Assembly: GCF_036287215.1 (NCBI RefSeq)
Contig: NZ_CP142860.1
Coordinates: forward strand, 868,001 to 932,000
Source: Caproiciproducens sp. CPB-2
Lineage (GTDB): Bacteria > Bacillota > Clostridia > Oscillospirales > Acutalibacteraceae
Direction of reading: 5' to 3'
DNA length: 64,000 nt
Notes under the pieces: generated by a model
The model's database searches: none
Seen by the model: only the letters and a program-made list of their open reading frames with translations
Told to the model about the DNA's origin: nothing
Made by a program: the position numbers and the translations under genes
Part shown: positions 42,703 through 50,328 of the stretch, piece by piece
Numbering within the stretch: position 1 is the stretch's first letter
Layout of the letters: every line of letters begins with the position of its first letter

Positions 42703-42957
42703 TTATGTCAGACTGTCGTCGGAAAATTTTCGTCGAAGCTCTTTTAAATAATAGTCCTTGGCAGCGGCCGGTGTTTGAAAACTTAGTGGTTTCATGAAAA
42801 TGTAAGAAAGACTGGTGCTCCAATCCTCGGCGGAAAAAAGGCCGGGATCCATGCTTTCTACCACGGGCAAAATGACGGCGCTGTTTTCCGACAGCCGAAT
42901 ATTGGAAATATACAGATTGCATGATTCAGCAATATACTCTACCATCTTCTCACTCAT
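42703..42957 (-). CDS. Small hypothetical protein divergent from an XRE regulator
   Basis: This 84-residue soluble protein is not recognised. It begins MSEKMVEYIAESCNLYI and has no signal or membrane segment. It is preceded by GGAAAGGCGGTG and a strong promoter (43023-43051) whose spacer contains a perfect XRE-type palindrome, so it is probably repressed by the divergent regulator. The promoter quality and operator make it likely a real gene. Confidence 0.6.
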   Translation of the reverse strand: MSEKMVEYIAESCNLYISNIRLSENSAVILPVVESMDPGLFSAEDWSTSLSYIFMKPLSFQTPAAAKDYYLKELRRKFSDDSLT

Positions 42958-43022
42958 TCACACACCGCCTTTCCTACTTACAAGCCGGTAACAAAAATCC
43001 TGTAATAGAATTACCATATATC

Positions 43023-43051
43023 ATTATAGTAACGTTTTGTTACTTAGTCAA
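43023..43051 (-). promoter_or_regulatory. Promoter of the small divergent gene, with operator in the spacer
   Basis: On the minus strand TTGACT (complement of 43046-43051) and perfect TATAAT (complement of 43023-43028) are 17 bp apart. The palindrome GTAAC-N5-GTTAC at 43029-43043 fills the spacer, so a bound repressor would block RNA polymerase. Confidence 0.75.
43029..43043. promoter_or_regulatory. XRE operator site 1 (GTAAC-N5-GTTAC)
   Basis: GTAACGTTTTGTTAC has perfect 5-bp inverted arms with a 5-bp spacer. An identical-arm copy lies 51 bp away at 43080. Binding by the 43149 regulator is inferred. Confidence 0.7.
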
Positions 43052-43079
43052 CATATTTACACAAGTTTCGGCAAATTTA

Positions 43080-43094
43080 GTAACTGTTTGTTAC
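43080..43094. promoter_or_regulatory. XRE operator site 2 (GTAAC-N5-GTTAC)
   Basis: GTAACTGTTTGTTAC ends 5 bp before the -35 of the XRE gene promoter. Together with site 1 (51 bp apart, about five helical turns) it suggests cooperative or looping repression and autoregulation. Confidence 0.7.
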
Positions 43095-43099
43095 ATAAA

Positions 43100-43128
43100 T
43101 TGCTTGTAAATTTCCTAAACTGTATAAT
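43100..43128 (+). promoter_or_regulatory. Promoter of the XRE regulator gene
   Basis: TTGCTT at 43100-43105 and perfect TATAAT at 43123-43128 with a 17-bp spacer, 20 bp before the GTG start. Confidence 0.7.
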
Positions 43129-43148
43129 TTCCGTAAGGGGATGATAAA

Positions 43149-43502
43149 GTGGTTGCTCGAAGATTAAAGGAGCTTCGCACGGAACATAAACTCACTCAGA
43201 ATGACATAGCAGCCCTTTTAAATATATCACGAGAAGCATATTGTATGTACGAAAATCAGAAAAGACAATTAAACTACGAATCCCTTTGTATTCTTGCCGA
43301 TTATTATCATGTGACACTGGATTATCTGTTTGGGCGGTCCGATCGGCCGGATTTGACCGGGCCGCTCGGGAGTGAGGAAAAACTGCTGCTTGAGTATTAC
43401 CGCGCCATGGACCAGCGGGGACGGGAAAATGTCATGGGAATGGCCAAAGTGGAGTATCAGAGAGGAATCAAAAGGAGAGACTTTTCCGAGCCGGTCATAT
43501 GA
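43149..43502 (+). CDS. XRE-family transcriptional regulator
   Basis: This 117-residue protein has an N-terminal lambda-repressor-type helix-turn-helix (about residues 3-60; LTQNDIAALLNISREAYCMYE) and a C-terminal tail of about 45 residues that may dimerise. The start is GTG with AAGGGG nine bases upstream. Two GTAAC-N5-GTTAC palindromes in the divergent promoter region are its probable operators, so it likely represses itself and the small gene at 42703-42957. The signal it senses is unknown. Confidence 0.9.
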   Translation: MVARRLKELRTEHKLTQNDIAALLNISREAYCMYENQKRQLNYESLCILADYYHVTLDYLFGRSDRPDLTGPLGSEEKLLLEYYRAMDQRGRENVMGMAKVEYQRGIKRRDFSEPVI

Positions 43503-43579
43503 TCCCGCTAAAATAAGAATGAATGATAAGAAGCTCGCTATGAAAATTTACAGAATGTTCACGGCTCTTTTTGTGATTT

Positions 43580-43588
43580 TGCTATAAT
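43580..43588 (+). promoter_or_regulatory. Extended -10 promoter for a 39-residue membrane peptide gene
   Basis: TGCTATAAT is a perfect extended -10 element, 36 bp upstream of the small ORF at 43625. A clear -35 is absent, as is common with extended -10 promoters. Confidence 0.5.
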
Positions 43589-43624
43589 GGACTGATAAGT
43601 CAGCAGGAAAAGGAGGAGATCAAA

Positions 43625-43744
43625 ATGCAGATCCGTAAAACGTCGGGACACCGCATCGACATGCGTAAACTGCTGATTCGCGTGGTGGCAGTCCTGTGCG
43701 CGGCGGTGATTATTGGCTCCGCGTTTCTTGCTGCTTTCGGATAA
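43625..43744 (+). CDS. Small single-span membrane protein (39 residues)
   Basis: The ORF begins ATG after a near-perfect AAGGAGGAGAT and ends TAA. The peptide has a basic N-terminus (MQIRKTSGHRIDMRK) followed by a hydrophobic helix (LLIRVVAVLCAAVIIGSAF). With an upstream extended -10 promoter and a perfect terminator 10 bp downstream, it forms a compact independent transcription unit, so it is very probably expressed. I do not recognise the family. It could be a small regulatory membrane protein or a type I toxin-like peptide; neither is shown. Confidence 0.65.
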   Translation: MQIRKTSGHRIDMRKLLIRVVAVLCAAVIIGSAFLAAFG

Positions 43745-43753
43745 CAGCTTCAG

Positions 43754-43787
43754 AAAAAGGCTTCCGCCCATGGGCGGAAGCCTTTTT
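43754..43787. terminator. Perfect bidirectional terminator
   Basis: AAAAAGGCTTCCGCCCA and its exact complement form a 17-bp perfect palindrome with T-tracts on both strands, between convergent genes. Confidence 0.9.
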
Positions 43788-43799
43788 CTATGTGGAATA

Positions 43800-45419
43800 T
43801 TATTCTTTTCCGGCCTGGATGAAATCCACGCCCGCGCCGTAAGGGTGGAAAACGACCCCGGTCACGCCCTTTGCACAGGCGTAGTAGTGCTTTTCGTAGT
43901 ACAGGGGATAGAACACGCCCTGTTCATTCAAATACTTTTCGGCATTTGCGAAAATTGCGGCGGAATCCGCTCCGCCGTTTTTCTCCGCGCTGTCCAGCAT
44001 GGCGTCGAAAGCGGGATCCTTCCATTTGGCGGGATTGTTCTTCTCGCTGCTTTTAAACAGGGACAGAACGGAAAGCGGGCCGTCGCCGGCCGGCTGGACA
44101 GGGCATAGCGCAACCTGATAGTCTCCCGATTGAATACGGGAAGCGAGCTGGTCTTCGGGAAGCGGCTCCATATTGAAGTAATTGTGGAACTGGACGTTCC
44201 AGGAAGCGATCATTTCATTGAGCATCAGCTTGACATTGGCGTCGTCGGGACAGATGACGGTCACGCTTTTCAGCTCTGAAAGGGAAAGCTCGTTCAGCCC
44301 CGCGGCCAGAAGAGCCGCCGCGTTTTTGTCCTGCTTTAAAAAGTAGGAGCCGCCGTTGGCAAGGCTGCGGTAAGGCTTGCCCAGCAGGGTGGTGGACGGG
44401 GGAATGATATCGTTTGCGGCGGACATGTTCTTCGGCAGGTGCTGCAGTACCTTTGCCCGGTCAAAGGCCTGGATGAAAGCCCGCCGGATATTTTTGCTTT
44501 TCATCAGTTCGGACTGCGTGTTGAAGCAGAGTCCCCAGGTTGTGTCCTCAAAGGAGGTGATGGTACCGCCCTGCGCCTGTGCGGCGGCGGCCTGACTGCC
44601 GGAAACGGCAATCGCGTCCACTGTGCCGCTCTTCAGCGCGTCGACCGGGTCGGTAATCGCGTTGTCCTCGTTTTGCACGGTGAATTTCAGGTTGGACGGC
44701 AGCGGCTTTTGCTTTCCGGCATAGGTGTCGGAACGGACAAGGCTGAGGTACTGGCCGTGGGACCATCCGTACTTGCCGTCTATTTCAAAGGGGCCGTTTC
44801 CAATCAGGTATTTTATCTCCAGGCCGTAACGCCCCGAAGTGCTTTCAAAAAATTTCTGGTTGCAGGGCATAAAGACGGGCGCCGCGGTGATGGCGGGAAA
44901 GTCCGGATAGGAATAGTTGAGCCGCACCACCAGCGTATGGGCATCCGGGGCGGTTACCCCAAGCTGGTCGGCGGGCACCGTTCCGGCGTTTACTTCTCTG
45001 GCGTTTTGAATACAGAACATGCGGGAACAGGTCGGCGATCCGGTCTGCGGAGAAAGCGCACGCCGGAACGCATAGACAAAATCGTTCGCGGTGACGGGCG
45101 TTTTTTCCTTGTCCGACCATTTGGCGCTGCTGCGCAGGGTGAAGGTAAATACCGTATCGTTTTCGCTGCCGACCCATTTTTCCGCAACGCCCGGGTAGGG
45201 GCGATTGTCCGCGCCAAGGCGCACCAATCCCTCAAACAGTGCTTCGACCGCCACTGCGGCGGCACTGTCCGATGCGATCTGAGGATCCAGCGTTTTCGGT
45301 TCGGAGGCAAGATAGTAGTTGAATTTTTTATTCGCGTTTTTCGGTTCGTTTTTTCCGCATCCGGAAAAAGAAAATAATATTGTAAGACAGAGCAGGGCTG
45401 CCGTTATTCTTTTCAGCAA
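43800..45419 (-). CDS. Oligopeptide ABC transporter substrate-binding lipoprotein (OppA family)
   Basis: This 539-residue secreted lipoprotein has a signal peptide ending in FSFSGC and the family 5 solute-binding fold: EPKTLDPQIASD near the N-terminus, FEGLVRLG, and FTLRSSAKWSDKEKTPVTANDF. It probably captures peptides. I placed the start at a TTG (45419), since AAGGGGTGA lies at correct distance; a GTG at 45431 would overlap that site. No permease or ATPase genes are adjacent, so it is an orphan binding protein that must use a transporter encoded elsewhere. Confidence 0.9.
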   Translation of the reverse strand: MLKRITAALLCLTILFSFSGCGKNEPKNANKKFNYYLASEPKTLDPQIASDSAAAVAVEALFEGLVRLGADNRPYPGVAEKWVGSENDTVFTFTLRSSAKWSDKEKTPVTANDFVYAFRRALSPQTGSPTCSRMFCIQNAREVNAGTVPADQLGVTAPDAHTLVVRLNYSYPDFPAITAAPVFMPCNQKFFESTSGRYGLEIKYLIGNGPFEIDGKYGWSHGQYLSLVRSDTYAGKQKPLPSNLKFTVQNEDNAITDPVDALKSGTVDAIAVSGSQAAAAQAQGGTITSFEDTTWGLCFNTQSELMKSKNIRRAFIQAFDRAKVLQHLPKNMSAANDIIPPSTTLLGKPYRSLANGGSYFLKQDKNAAALLAAGLNELSLSELKSVTVICPDDANVKLMLNEMIASWNVQFHNYFNMEPLPEDQLASRIQSGDYQVALCPVQPAGDGPLSVLSLFKSSEKNNPAKWKDPAFDAMLDSAEKNGGADSAAIFANAEKYLNEQGVFYPLYYEKHYYACAKGVTGVVFHPYGAGVDFIQAGKE

Positions 45420-45543
45420 TCGTTCAGTCACCCCTTGGTTTACGGGATTTCATTATTTTATCATTTTTTCTGTGCTATTGCAACGAGGTTAACATAATTG
45501 TTATCTTTTTCTGCGCGGAGGGGATTCATACGGTCGGATATGC

Positions 45544-45576
45544 ATAAAAAAGCTCCTTCCCATAAGGGAAAGAGCT
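45544..45576 (-). terminator. Terminator downstream of gpmI
   Basis: On the minus strand GAGCTCTTTCCC pairs with GGGAAGGAGCT and is followed by TTTTT. It ends the pgk-tpiA-gpmI transcript after the repeat at 45579-45679. Confidence 0.75.
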
Positions 45577-45578
45577 CG

Positions 45579-45679
45579 GGCTGCCGATAAAGTCGCGCAA
45601 CCGCAAAATTGCAGAGCAAATTTTGCTTACTGCGTTGGCTGCGCCTGCAAATTTCGGTCACATACGATTTTCGGCAGCC
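45579..45679. repeat. REP/MITE-like palindromic repeat, copy 2
   Basis: Perfect terminal inverted repeats GGCTGCCGA (45579-45587) and TCGGCAGCC (45671-45679) flank a 74-nt core (45590-45663) that matches copy 1 at 42543-42615 with only about ten differences. The inner hairpin is retained (GCAAAATT with AATTTTGC). The outer arms differ between copies, while pairing is kept in each. Confidence 0.7.
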
Positions 45680-45717
45680 TGTTTCTTAGATCAGTTTATA
45701 GTTTTGTCAGTGAAAAA

Positions 45718-47229
45718 TCATTCGATGATGCTGACGCCGTCCATTTCCGGCGGCTGGGGAAGATCCAGAATTTTGAGCATGGTCGGGGCAATGTCCGCCA
45801 GCCTTCCGCCGGAGCGGAGCCTGCACGGATACCCGACCACACAGAACGGGACGGGATTTGTCGTGTGTGCGGTGAAGGGAGAACCGTCTTCTTCGTACAT
45901 TTTATCGGCGTTGCCGTGGTCGGCCGTAATCAGAGCGACGCCGCCCGCCTCGGAAATGGCATGAACCACTCTGCCTACGCAGGCGTCGACCGCTTCCACG
46001 GCGGCCTTGGCGGCGCTGAAAATGCCGGTGTGGCCCACCATGTCGCAGTTGGCAAAATTCAGGATGATGACGTCGTATTTTCCGCTCTTGATGCGTTCCA
46101 CCAAAGCGTCCGTGACTTCATACGCGCTCATTTCGGGCTGCAGGTCATAGGTCGCAACCTTGGGGGAGTGGATCAGGACGCGGTCTTCGCCCGGATACTG
46201 TTTTTCCACACCGCCGTTGAAAAAGAAAGTGACGTGGGCGTATTTCTCCGTTTCGGCAATCCGCAGCTGGGTCAGGCCCTTGTCGGAAATATATTCGCCG
46301 AAGGTGTTTTTCAGCGACTGGGGCTTAAAGGCGACCAGAACGTTGGGCATGGTAGCGTCATACTGCGTCATGCAGACATAGGTGAGGGGGAAGAACCCGT
46401 TTCTGCGCTCAAAGCCCTGAAAGTCCGGATCAACAAAGGTGCGCGTGATTTCGCGGGCACGGTCGGGCCGGAAATTGAAGAAAATAACGGAATCGTTCGC
46501 TTTGACGGCGGCATCCTTTGCGCAGACGGTGGGAACGACGAATTCGTCGGTTACTTTTTTCTGATAGGAATCCTCGATAGCCTGAACCGGGTCGCCGCAC
46601 TGGATTCCTTCTCCGTACGCCATGGCGGCGTATGCCTTTTCCACGCGTTCCCAGCGGTTGTCACGGTCCATCGCGTAGTAGCGGCCCATCACGGTGGCGA
46701 TTTCACCCACGCCGATTTCCTTCAGCTTTTCAGCGCATTCGGCGACATAGCCTTTTCCGGAATCCGGGGGAACGTCGCGGCCGTCCAGCAGGGCATGAAC
46801 GTAGACTTTTTTGCAGCCGCGTCTTTTGGCCAGCTCGACCAGCGCGTAAAGGTGCCGGTTGTGGCTGTGCACGCCGCCCGCGGAAAGCAGGCCGATCAGG
46901 TGCAGGGCGCCGCCGTTTTTCGCCGCGTTGTCCGCGGCGGCAAGAAAGGCGGGATTTTCAAAAAAATCGCCGTCCTGAATGGATTTTGTAATCCTTGTCA
47001 GTTCCTGATAAACAATGCGGCCCGCTCCGATGTTGGTATGGCCGACCTCGGAGTTTCCCATCTGGCCGTCCGGAAGGCCGACGTCAAGGCCGGAGGCACC
47101 GATCTGCGTGATTGGGTTATTTGCAAAGAGACGGTCTATGTTTGGTTTGTGCGCCGCCTTGATCGCGTTGCCGCTCTCTCCGGCGATCCCAAAACCGTCG
47201 AGTATCATCAGTATCAAAGGTTTTTTCAT
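45718..47229 (-). CDS. gpmI: 2,3-bisphosphoglycerate-independent phosphoglycerate mutase
   Basis: This 503-residue alkaline-phosphatase-fold enzyme converts 3-phosphoglycerate to 2-phosphoglycerate. The metal aspartate is in ILDGFG (D11) and the phosphoserine nucleophile is S60 in [18 protein letters not shown] near the C-terminus carries further metal ligands. The start at 47229 has AGGTTGG upstream. It is the last gene of the pgk-tpiA-gpmI operon and lies about 31 bp after tpiA. Confidence 0.95.
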   Translation of the reverse strand: MKKPLILMILDGFGIAGESGNAIKAAHKPNIDRLFANNPITQIGASGLDVGLPDGQMGNSEVGHTNIGAGRIVYQELTRITKSIQDGDFFENPAFLAAADNAAKNGGALHLIGLLSAGGVHSHNRHLYALVELAKRRGCKKVYVHALLDGRDVPPDSGKGYVAECAEKLKEIGVGEIATVMGRYYAMDRDNRWERVEKAYAAMAYGEGIQCGDPVQAIEDSYQKKVTDEFVVPTVCAKDAAVKANDSVIFFNFRPDRAREITRTFVDPDFQGFERRNGFFPLTYVCMTQYDATMPNVLVAFKPQSLKNTFGEYISDKGLTQLRIAETEKYAHVTFFFNGGVEKQYPGEDRVLIHSPKVATYDLQPEMSAYEVTDALVERIKSGKYDVIILNFANCDMVGHTGIFSAAKAAVEAVDACVGRVVHAISEAGGVALITADHGNADKMYEEDGSPFTAHTTNPVPFCVVGYPCRLRSGGRLADIAPTMLKILDLPQPPEMDGVSIIE

Positions 47230-47260
47230 GTTTTTGACCAACCTGCCTTTCGGAGTATTT

Positions 47261-48028
47261 TTACCTGCTTGCGGCCTTTACGATCTCCGCAAAGTCGGCC
47301 GGCTTTAAGGAAGCGCCGCCGATCAGGCCGCCGTCCACATCGGGCTGGTCGAGCAGCTCCGCCGCGTTTTTGGCGTTCATGGAACCGCCGTACTGAATGG
47401 TGATCGCGTCGGCGCTCGCCTTGTCGTACAGCTTCGCGACGGCTGCGCGGATGACGGCGCAGACTTCGTTGGCCTGCTGCGCGGTCGCCGTTTTGCCGGT
47501 GCCGATGGCCCAGATCGGCTCATAGGCGATGATGATCTTTTTCAGCTCGTCCTTGCTGACGCCGCCGAGAGCGATTTTGGTCTGCATGGCGACCAGTTCG
47601 TCGGTGATGCCCTGTTCGCGCTGCTCCAGATATTCGCCCACGCAGAGGATGACGGAAAGTCCGCCGTCCAGCGCCGCGCGGATGCGCTTGTTTACGGTGA
47701 CGTCCGTTTCACCGAAATAGGTCCTGCGCTCGCTGTGGCCGATGATCACGTACTGTACGCCTGTGGAAACCAGCATGTCGGCGGAAATTTCCCCGGTGAA
47801 GGCGCCGCTCTTTTCCCAGTGGCAGTTCTGGGCACCGATGCCGATGTTGGAGCCCTTCGCGGCTTCCAGCGCGGCGGCAAGGTCGACATAGGGCACGCAC
47901 GCGACAACGCCGCAGTCCGCGTCTTTTACCAGGGGCTTGATCGCCTCAATCAGTTGGGTTGCCTCGGCGGGGGTTTTGTTCATTTTCCAGTTGCCGGCGA
48001 TGACTGCTTTTCTCAGCTTTTTGTTCAT
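47261..48028 (-). CDS. tpiA: Triosephosphate isomerase
   Basis: This 255-residue TIM barrel interconverts dihydroxyacetone phosphate and glyceraldehyde 3-phosphate. The substrate lysine is K15 in AGNWKMNKT, the electrophile histidine is in IGHSERR, and the catalytic glutamate is in [21 protein letters not shown] precedes the ATG. It is the middle gene of the glycolytic operon. Confidence 0.96.
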   Translation of the reverse strand: MNKKLRKAVIAGNWKMNKTPAEATQLIEAIKPLVKDADCGVVACVPYVDLAAALEAAKGSNIGIGAQNCHWEKSGAFTGEISADMLVSTGVQYVIIGHSERRTYFGETDVTVNKRIRAALDGGLSVILCVGEYLEQREQGITDELVAMQTKIALGGVSKDELKKIIIAYEPIWAIGTGKTATAQQANEVCAVIRAAVAKLYDKASADAITIQYGGSMNAKNAAELLDQPDVDGGLIGGASLKPADFAEIVKAASR

Positions 48029-48073
48029 AAAGCATATCTCCTTTAAAAATTTAATTTTCCGATTTTGTTATAA

Positions 48074-48096
48074 ATGCGGCAGACAGGCTGCCGCAT
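48074..48096 (-). promoter_or_regulatory. Intercistronic hairpin between pgk and tpiA
   Basis: ATGCGGCAG (48074-48082) pairs with CTGCCGCAT (48088-48096). On the minus strand it is followed by TTTATAAC, so it may be a partial terminator or an mRNA-stabilising stem setting pgk above tpiA. Confidence 0.5.
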
Positions 48097-48127
48097 TTTC
48101 ACGTACAAGCAAACGCTTGTTTTTTAT

Positions 48128-49321
48128 TTATTTGTCGTTCAGGCAGGCGATGCCGGGCAGCTCGAGGCCTTCCAGGAACTCAAGGGAAGCGCCGCCGCCG
48201 GTGGAAATATGGGTCATCTTATCGGCGAAGCCGAGCTTTTCAACCGCAGCCGCGGAATCGCCACCGCCGATGATGGAAATCGCGCCGCTGTTTGCGACCG
48301 CCTTCGCAACCGCGATCGTGCCGGCGGCGAAGTTGTCCCATTCGGAAACGCCCATCGGTCCGTTCCACACGACGGTGCCGGAGCCCTGAATGGCCTCGGA
48401 GAACAGCGCGGAGGTTTTCGGACCGATGTCAAGGCCCATCCAGCCTTCTGGAATCTGGTCGGAATCGACGATCTTATGCTCGGCGTCGGGTTTGTATTCC
48501 GTGGCGACGACGTTGTCGATCGGGATCAGGAATTTAACGCCCTTTTCTTTTGCCTTCGCCATCATGTCCTTCGCGAGCTCGACCTTGTCGTTCTCGCAGA
48601 TGGAAGTGCCGATGGCGTAGCCGAGCGCGTTCATAAAGGTGTAGGCCATGCCGCCGCCGATGATGAGGGTGTCGACCTTTTCCAGCAGGTTTGTGATCAC
48701 GCCGATTTTGTCAGAAACCTTCGCGCCGCCTAAAATGGCGATGAACGGACGCTTCGGGTTGCTGAGCGCGCCGCCCATGATGGTGATTTCCTTCTGAATC
48801 AGATATCCGCAGACCGCGGGGAGATACGCCGCCACGCCCGCTGTGGAAGCGTGTGCCCTGTGCGCGGTGCCGAACGCGTCGTTGACGTAGATTTCCGCCA
48901 GAGAGGCGAGCTGCTTTGAAAATTCAGGATCGTTCTTTTCTTCTTCTTTATGGAAGCGGACGTTTTCGATCAGTTCCACTTCTCCGTCCTTCAAGGAGGC
49001 GGCTATGCTTTTTGCGCTCTCGCCGATGACGTCGGAAGCCATCTTTACTTCCTGGCCAAGGACCTTGGAAAGGTATCTGGCAACAGGCGCGAGGGAGTAT
49101 TTCATGTTGAATTCGCCCTTCGGGCGGCCCAGATGGGAGCAGAGGATTACCTTTGCCTTGTGACCGATTAAATACCGAATGGTCTTCAGTGCCTCATCAA
49201 TACGCTTCGGATCGGTGATATTGCCTTCCGCATCGAACGGTACATTGAAATCACAGCGGACCAGTACCCGTTTTCCGGAAACATCAATGTCCTCCACGGT
49301 TTTCTTGTTGAGATAATTCAT
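48128..49321 (-). CDS. pgk: Phosphoglycerate kinase
   Basis: This 397-residue two-domain kinase transfers phosphate between 1,3-bisphosphoglycerate and [12 protein letters not shown] near the N-terminus is the substrate site, HLGRPKG the basic patch, and [13 protein letters not shown] the nucleotide-binding turn near the C-terminus. The start at 49321 has GGAG eight bases upstream; a GTG at 49330 would overlap it. First gene of the operon, behind a strong promoter. Confidence 0.96.
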   Translation of the reverse strand: MNYLNKKTVEDIDVSGKRVLVRCDFNVPFDAEGNITDPKRIDEALKTIRYLIGHKAKVILCSHLGRPKGEFNMKYSLAPVARYLSKVLGQEVKMASDVIGESAKSIAASLKDGEVELIENVRFHKEEEKNDPEFSKQLASLAEIYVNDAFGTAHRAHASTAGVAAYLPAVCGYLIQKEITIMGGALSNPKRPFIAILGGAKVSDKIGVITNLLEKVDTLIIGGGMAYTFMNALGYAIGTSICENDKVELAKDMMAKAKEKGVKFLIPIDNVVATEYKPDAEHKIVDSDQIPEGWMGLDIGPKTSALFSEAIQGSGTVVWNGPMGVSEWDNFAAGTIAVAKAVANSGAISIIGGGDSAAAVEKLGFADKMTHISTGGGASLEFLEGLELPGIACLNDK

Positions 49322-49372
49322 GCATAGCACTCCTTTATATTATGATAACAGAAAATACGATTTACCTCCGTT

Positions 49373-49401
49373 ATTATACAATAATCCGTCGATAAATTCA
49401 A
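49373..49401 (-). promoter_or_regulatory. Promoter of the pgk-tpiA-gpmI operon
   Basis: On the minus strand TTGAAT (complement of 49396-49401) and perfect TATAAT (complement of 49373-49378) have a 17-bp spacer. Confidence 0.7.
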
Positions 49402-49451
49402 GCATATTGCGGGCCGAATCGGCCTTTTCCGGAAACTTTGTTAAAAAAGTA

Positions 49452-49952
49452 TCACCATTGATATTCCCTTAATTGCCCTTTGCACAAAAGTTCCGGATAC
49501 CCCCATTGCCGGAGTACCTCGTAAACGCCCACCGCCACGGAATTGGACAGGTTCAGGCTGCGCGCGTCGGCGTTGTCGATCATCGGGATGCGGACGCAGC
49601 GGCCGGGGTTTTCATACAGCAGTTTTTCGGGCAGTCCGGCCGTTTCTTTGCCGAAAAAGAGGTAACTGTTGTCGGGGTACCGGATGTCCGAATGGATGTG
49701 TTGGGCTCTCGTTGAAAAGAAGTAGAAATTACCCGAATTTTTACTGAAAAAATCGGAAAGGCTATTGTAACAGGTGATATCCAGCAGGTGTCAGTAATCC
49801 AGCCCGGCGCGTTTGAGCTTTCTGTCGTCAATCTGAAAGCCCATCGGCCCGACAAGATGCAGTCTTGCTCCGGTTGCGGCGCAGGTGCGGGCAACGTTAC
49901 CGGTGTTTTGCGGGATTTCCGGTTCGACCATAACAATGTTCAGTGTTGGCAT
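49452..49952 (-). pseudogene. trmL: tRNA (cytidine/uridine-34-2'-O)-methyltransferase TrmL, interrupted by in-frame TGA
   Basis: The frame encodes a complete SPOUT methyltransferase: [17 protein letters not shown] at the N-terminus, then YLFFGKETAGLP, RIPMID and RSLNLSNSVAVGVYE, which form the knotted SAM site. Codon 54 (complement of 49791-49793) is TGA within GLDY-stop-HLLDITCYN, where family members have tryptophan (DYWH). Both sides stay in the same frame for 166 codons, so a single TGG-to-TGA change explains it. TrmL methylates the wobble base of leucine tRNAs. Options are a recent nonsense mutation, a sequencing error, or UGA read-through; other genes here use TGA as stop. Confidence 0.88.
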
Positions 49953-50067
49953 GGGAGACTCCTTTATTCAAAAAATTTGGCATTAATTTTCAAATATAAA
50001 CGGAAAGAAAGAGGGGATGATATTGAAAGGCCCAGGTTCTATATTTTCAGTCGGGAGGTTTTACGTT

Positions 50068-50250
50068 ATGTATAAAGAGACGATGGGATTCGTCAGGGGC
50101 GTCGGCACCGGTATGGTCGCCGGCATCGCAGTTGCCTCTATGGGCAGCAAAATGATGAAAAACAACCGCAAGCTGAGACGCAACGCCAATAAAGCCATGC
50201 ACGCGGTAAACGGCATGTTTGGCGACGTACAGGGCATGTTTAAACAGTAA
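50068..50250 (+). CDS. Small hypothetical protein with glycine-rich hydrophobic segment
   Basis: This 60-residue protein has a hydrophobic glycine-rich stretch (FVRGVGTGMVAGIAVASMG) followed by a basic amphipathic tail (KMMKNNRKLRRNANKAM). This resembles small YtxH-like membrane-associated proteins, but I cannot assign a family. The start at 50068 is preceded by GGGAGG; an upstream in-frame ATG at 50017 is less likely. A hairpin follows. Confidence 0.6.
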   Translation: MYKETMGFVRGVGTGMVAGIAVASMGSKMMKNNRKLRRNANKAMHAVNGMFGDVQGMFKQ

Positions 50251-50289
50251 ACGGCGGTATTTTTACAAAACAGCAGATTTCCAAAGACA

Positions 50290-50311
50290 TCGGCGGGGAA
50301 TACCCCGCCGA
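50290..50311. terminator. Hairpin between convergent genes
   Basis: TCGGCGGGG and CCCCGCCGA form a perfect 9-bp stem with loop AATA. T-tracts are weak on both sides (ACAGTTGTTT on the plus strand). Confidence 0.6.
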
Positions 50312-50328
50312 CAGTTGTTTGACCGGCT

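Noticed and set aside
42428..42922. 164-codon minus-strand frame through the REP-like repeat region
   Set aside because: It reads through the palindromic repeat in a different frame from the better-supported 84-residue gene; the repeat explains the similar frame fragment at 45461-45661.
49791..49793. UGA in trmL as a selenocysteine codon
   Set aside because: The family has tryptophan, not cysteine, at this position, and no selenoprotein logic applies; a TGG-to-TGA change is simpler.
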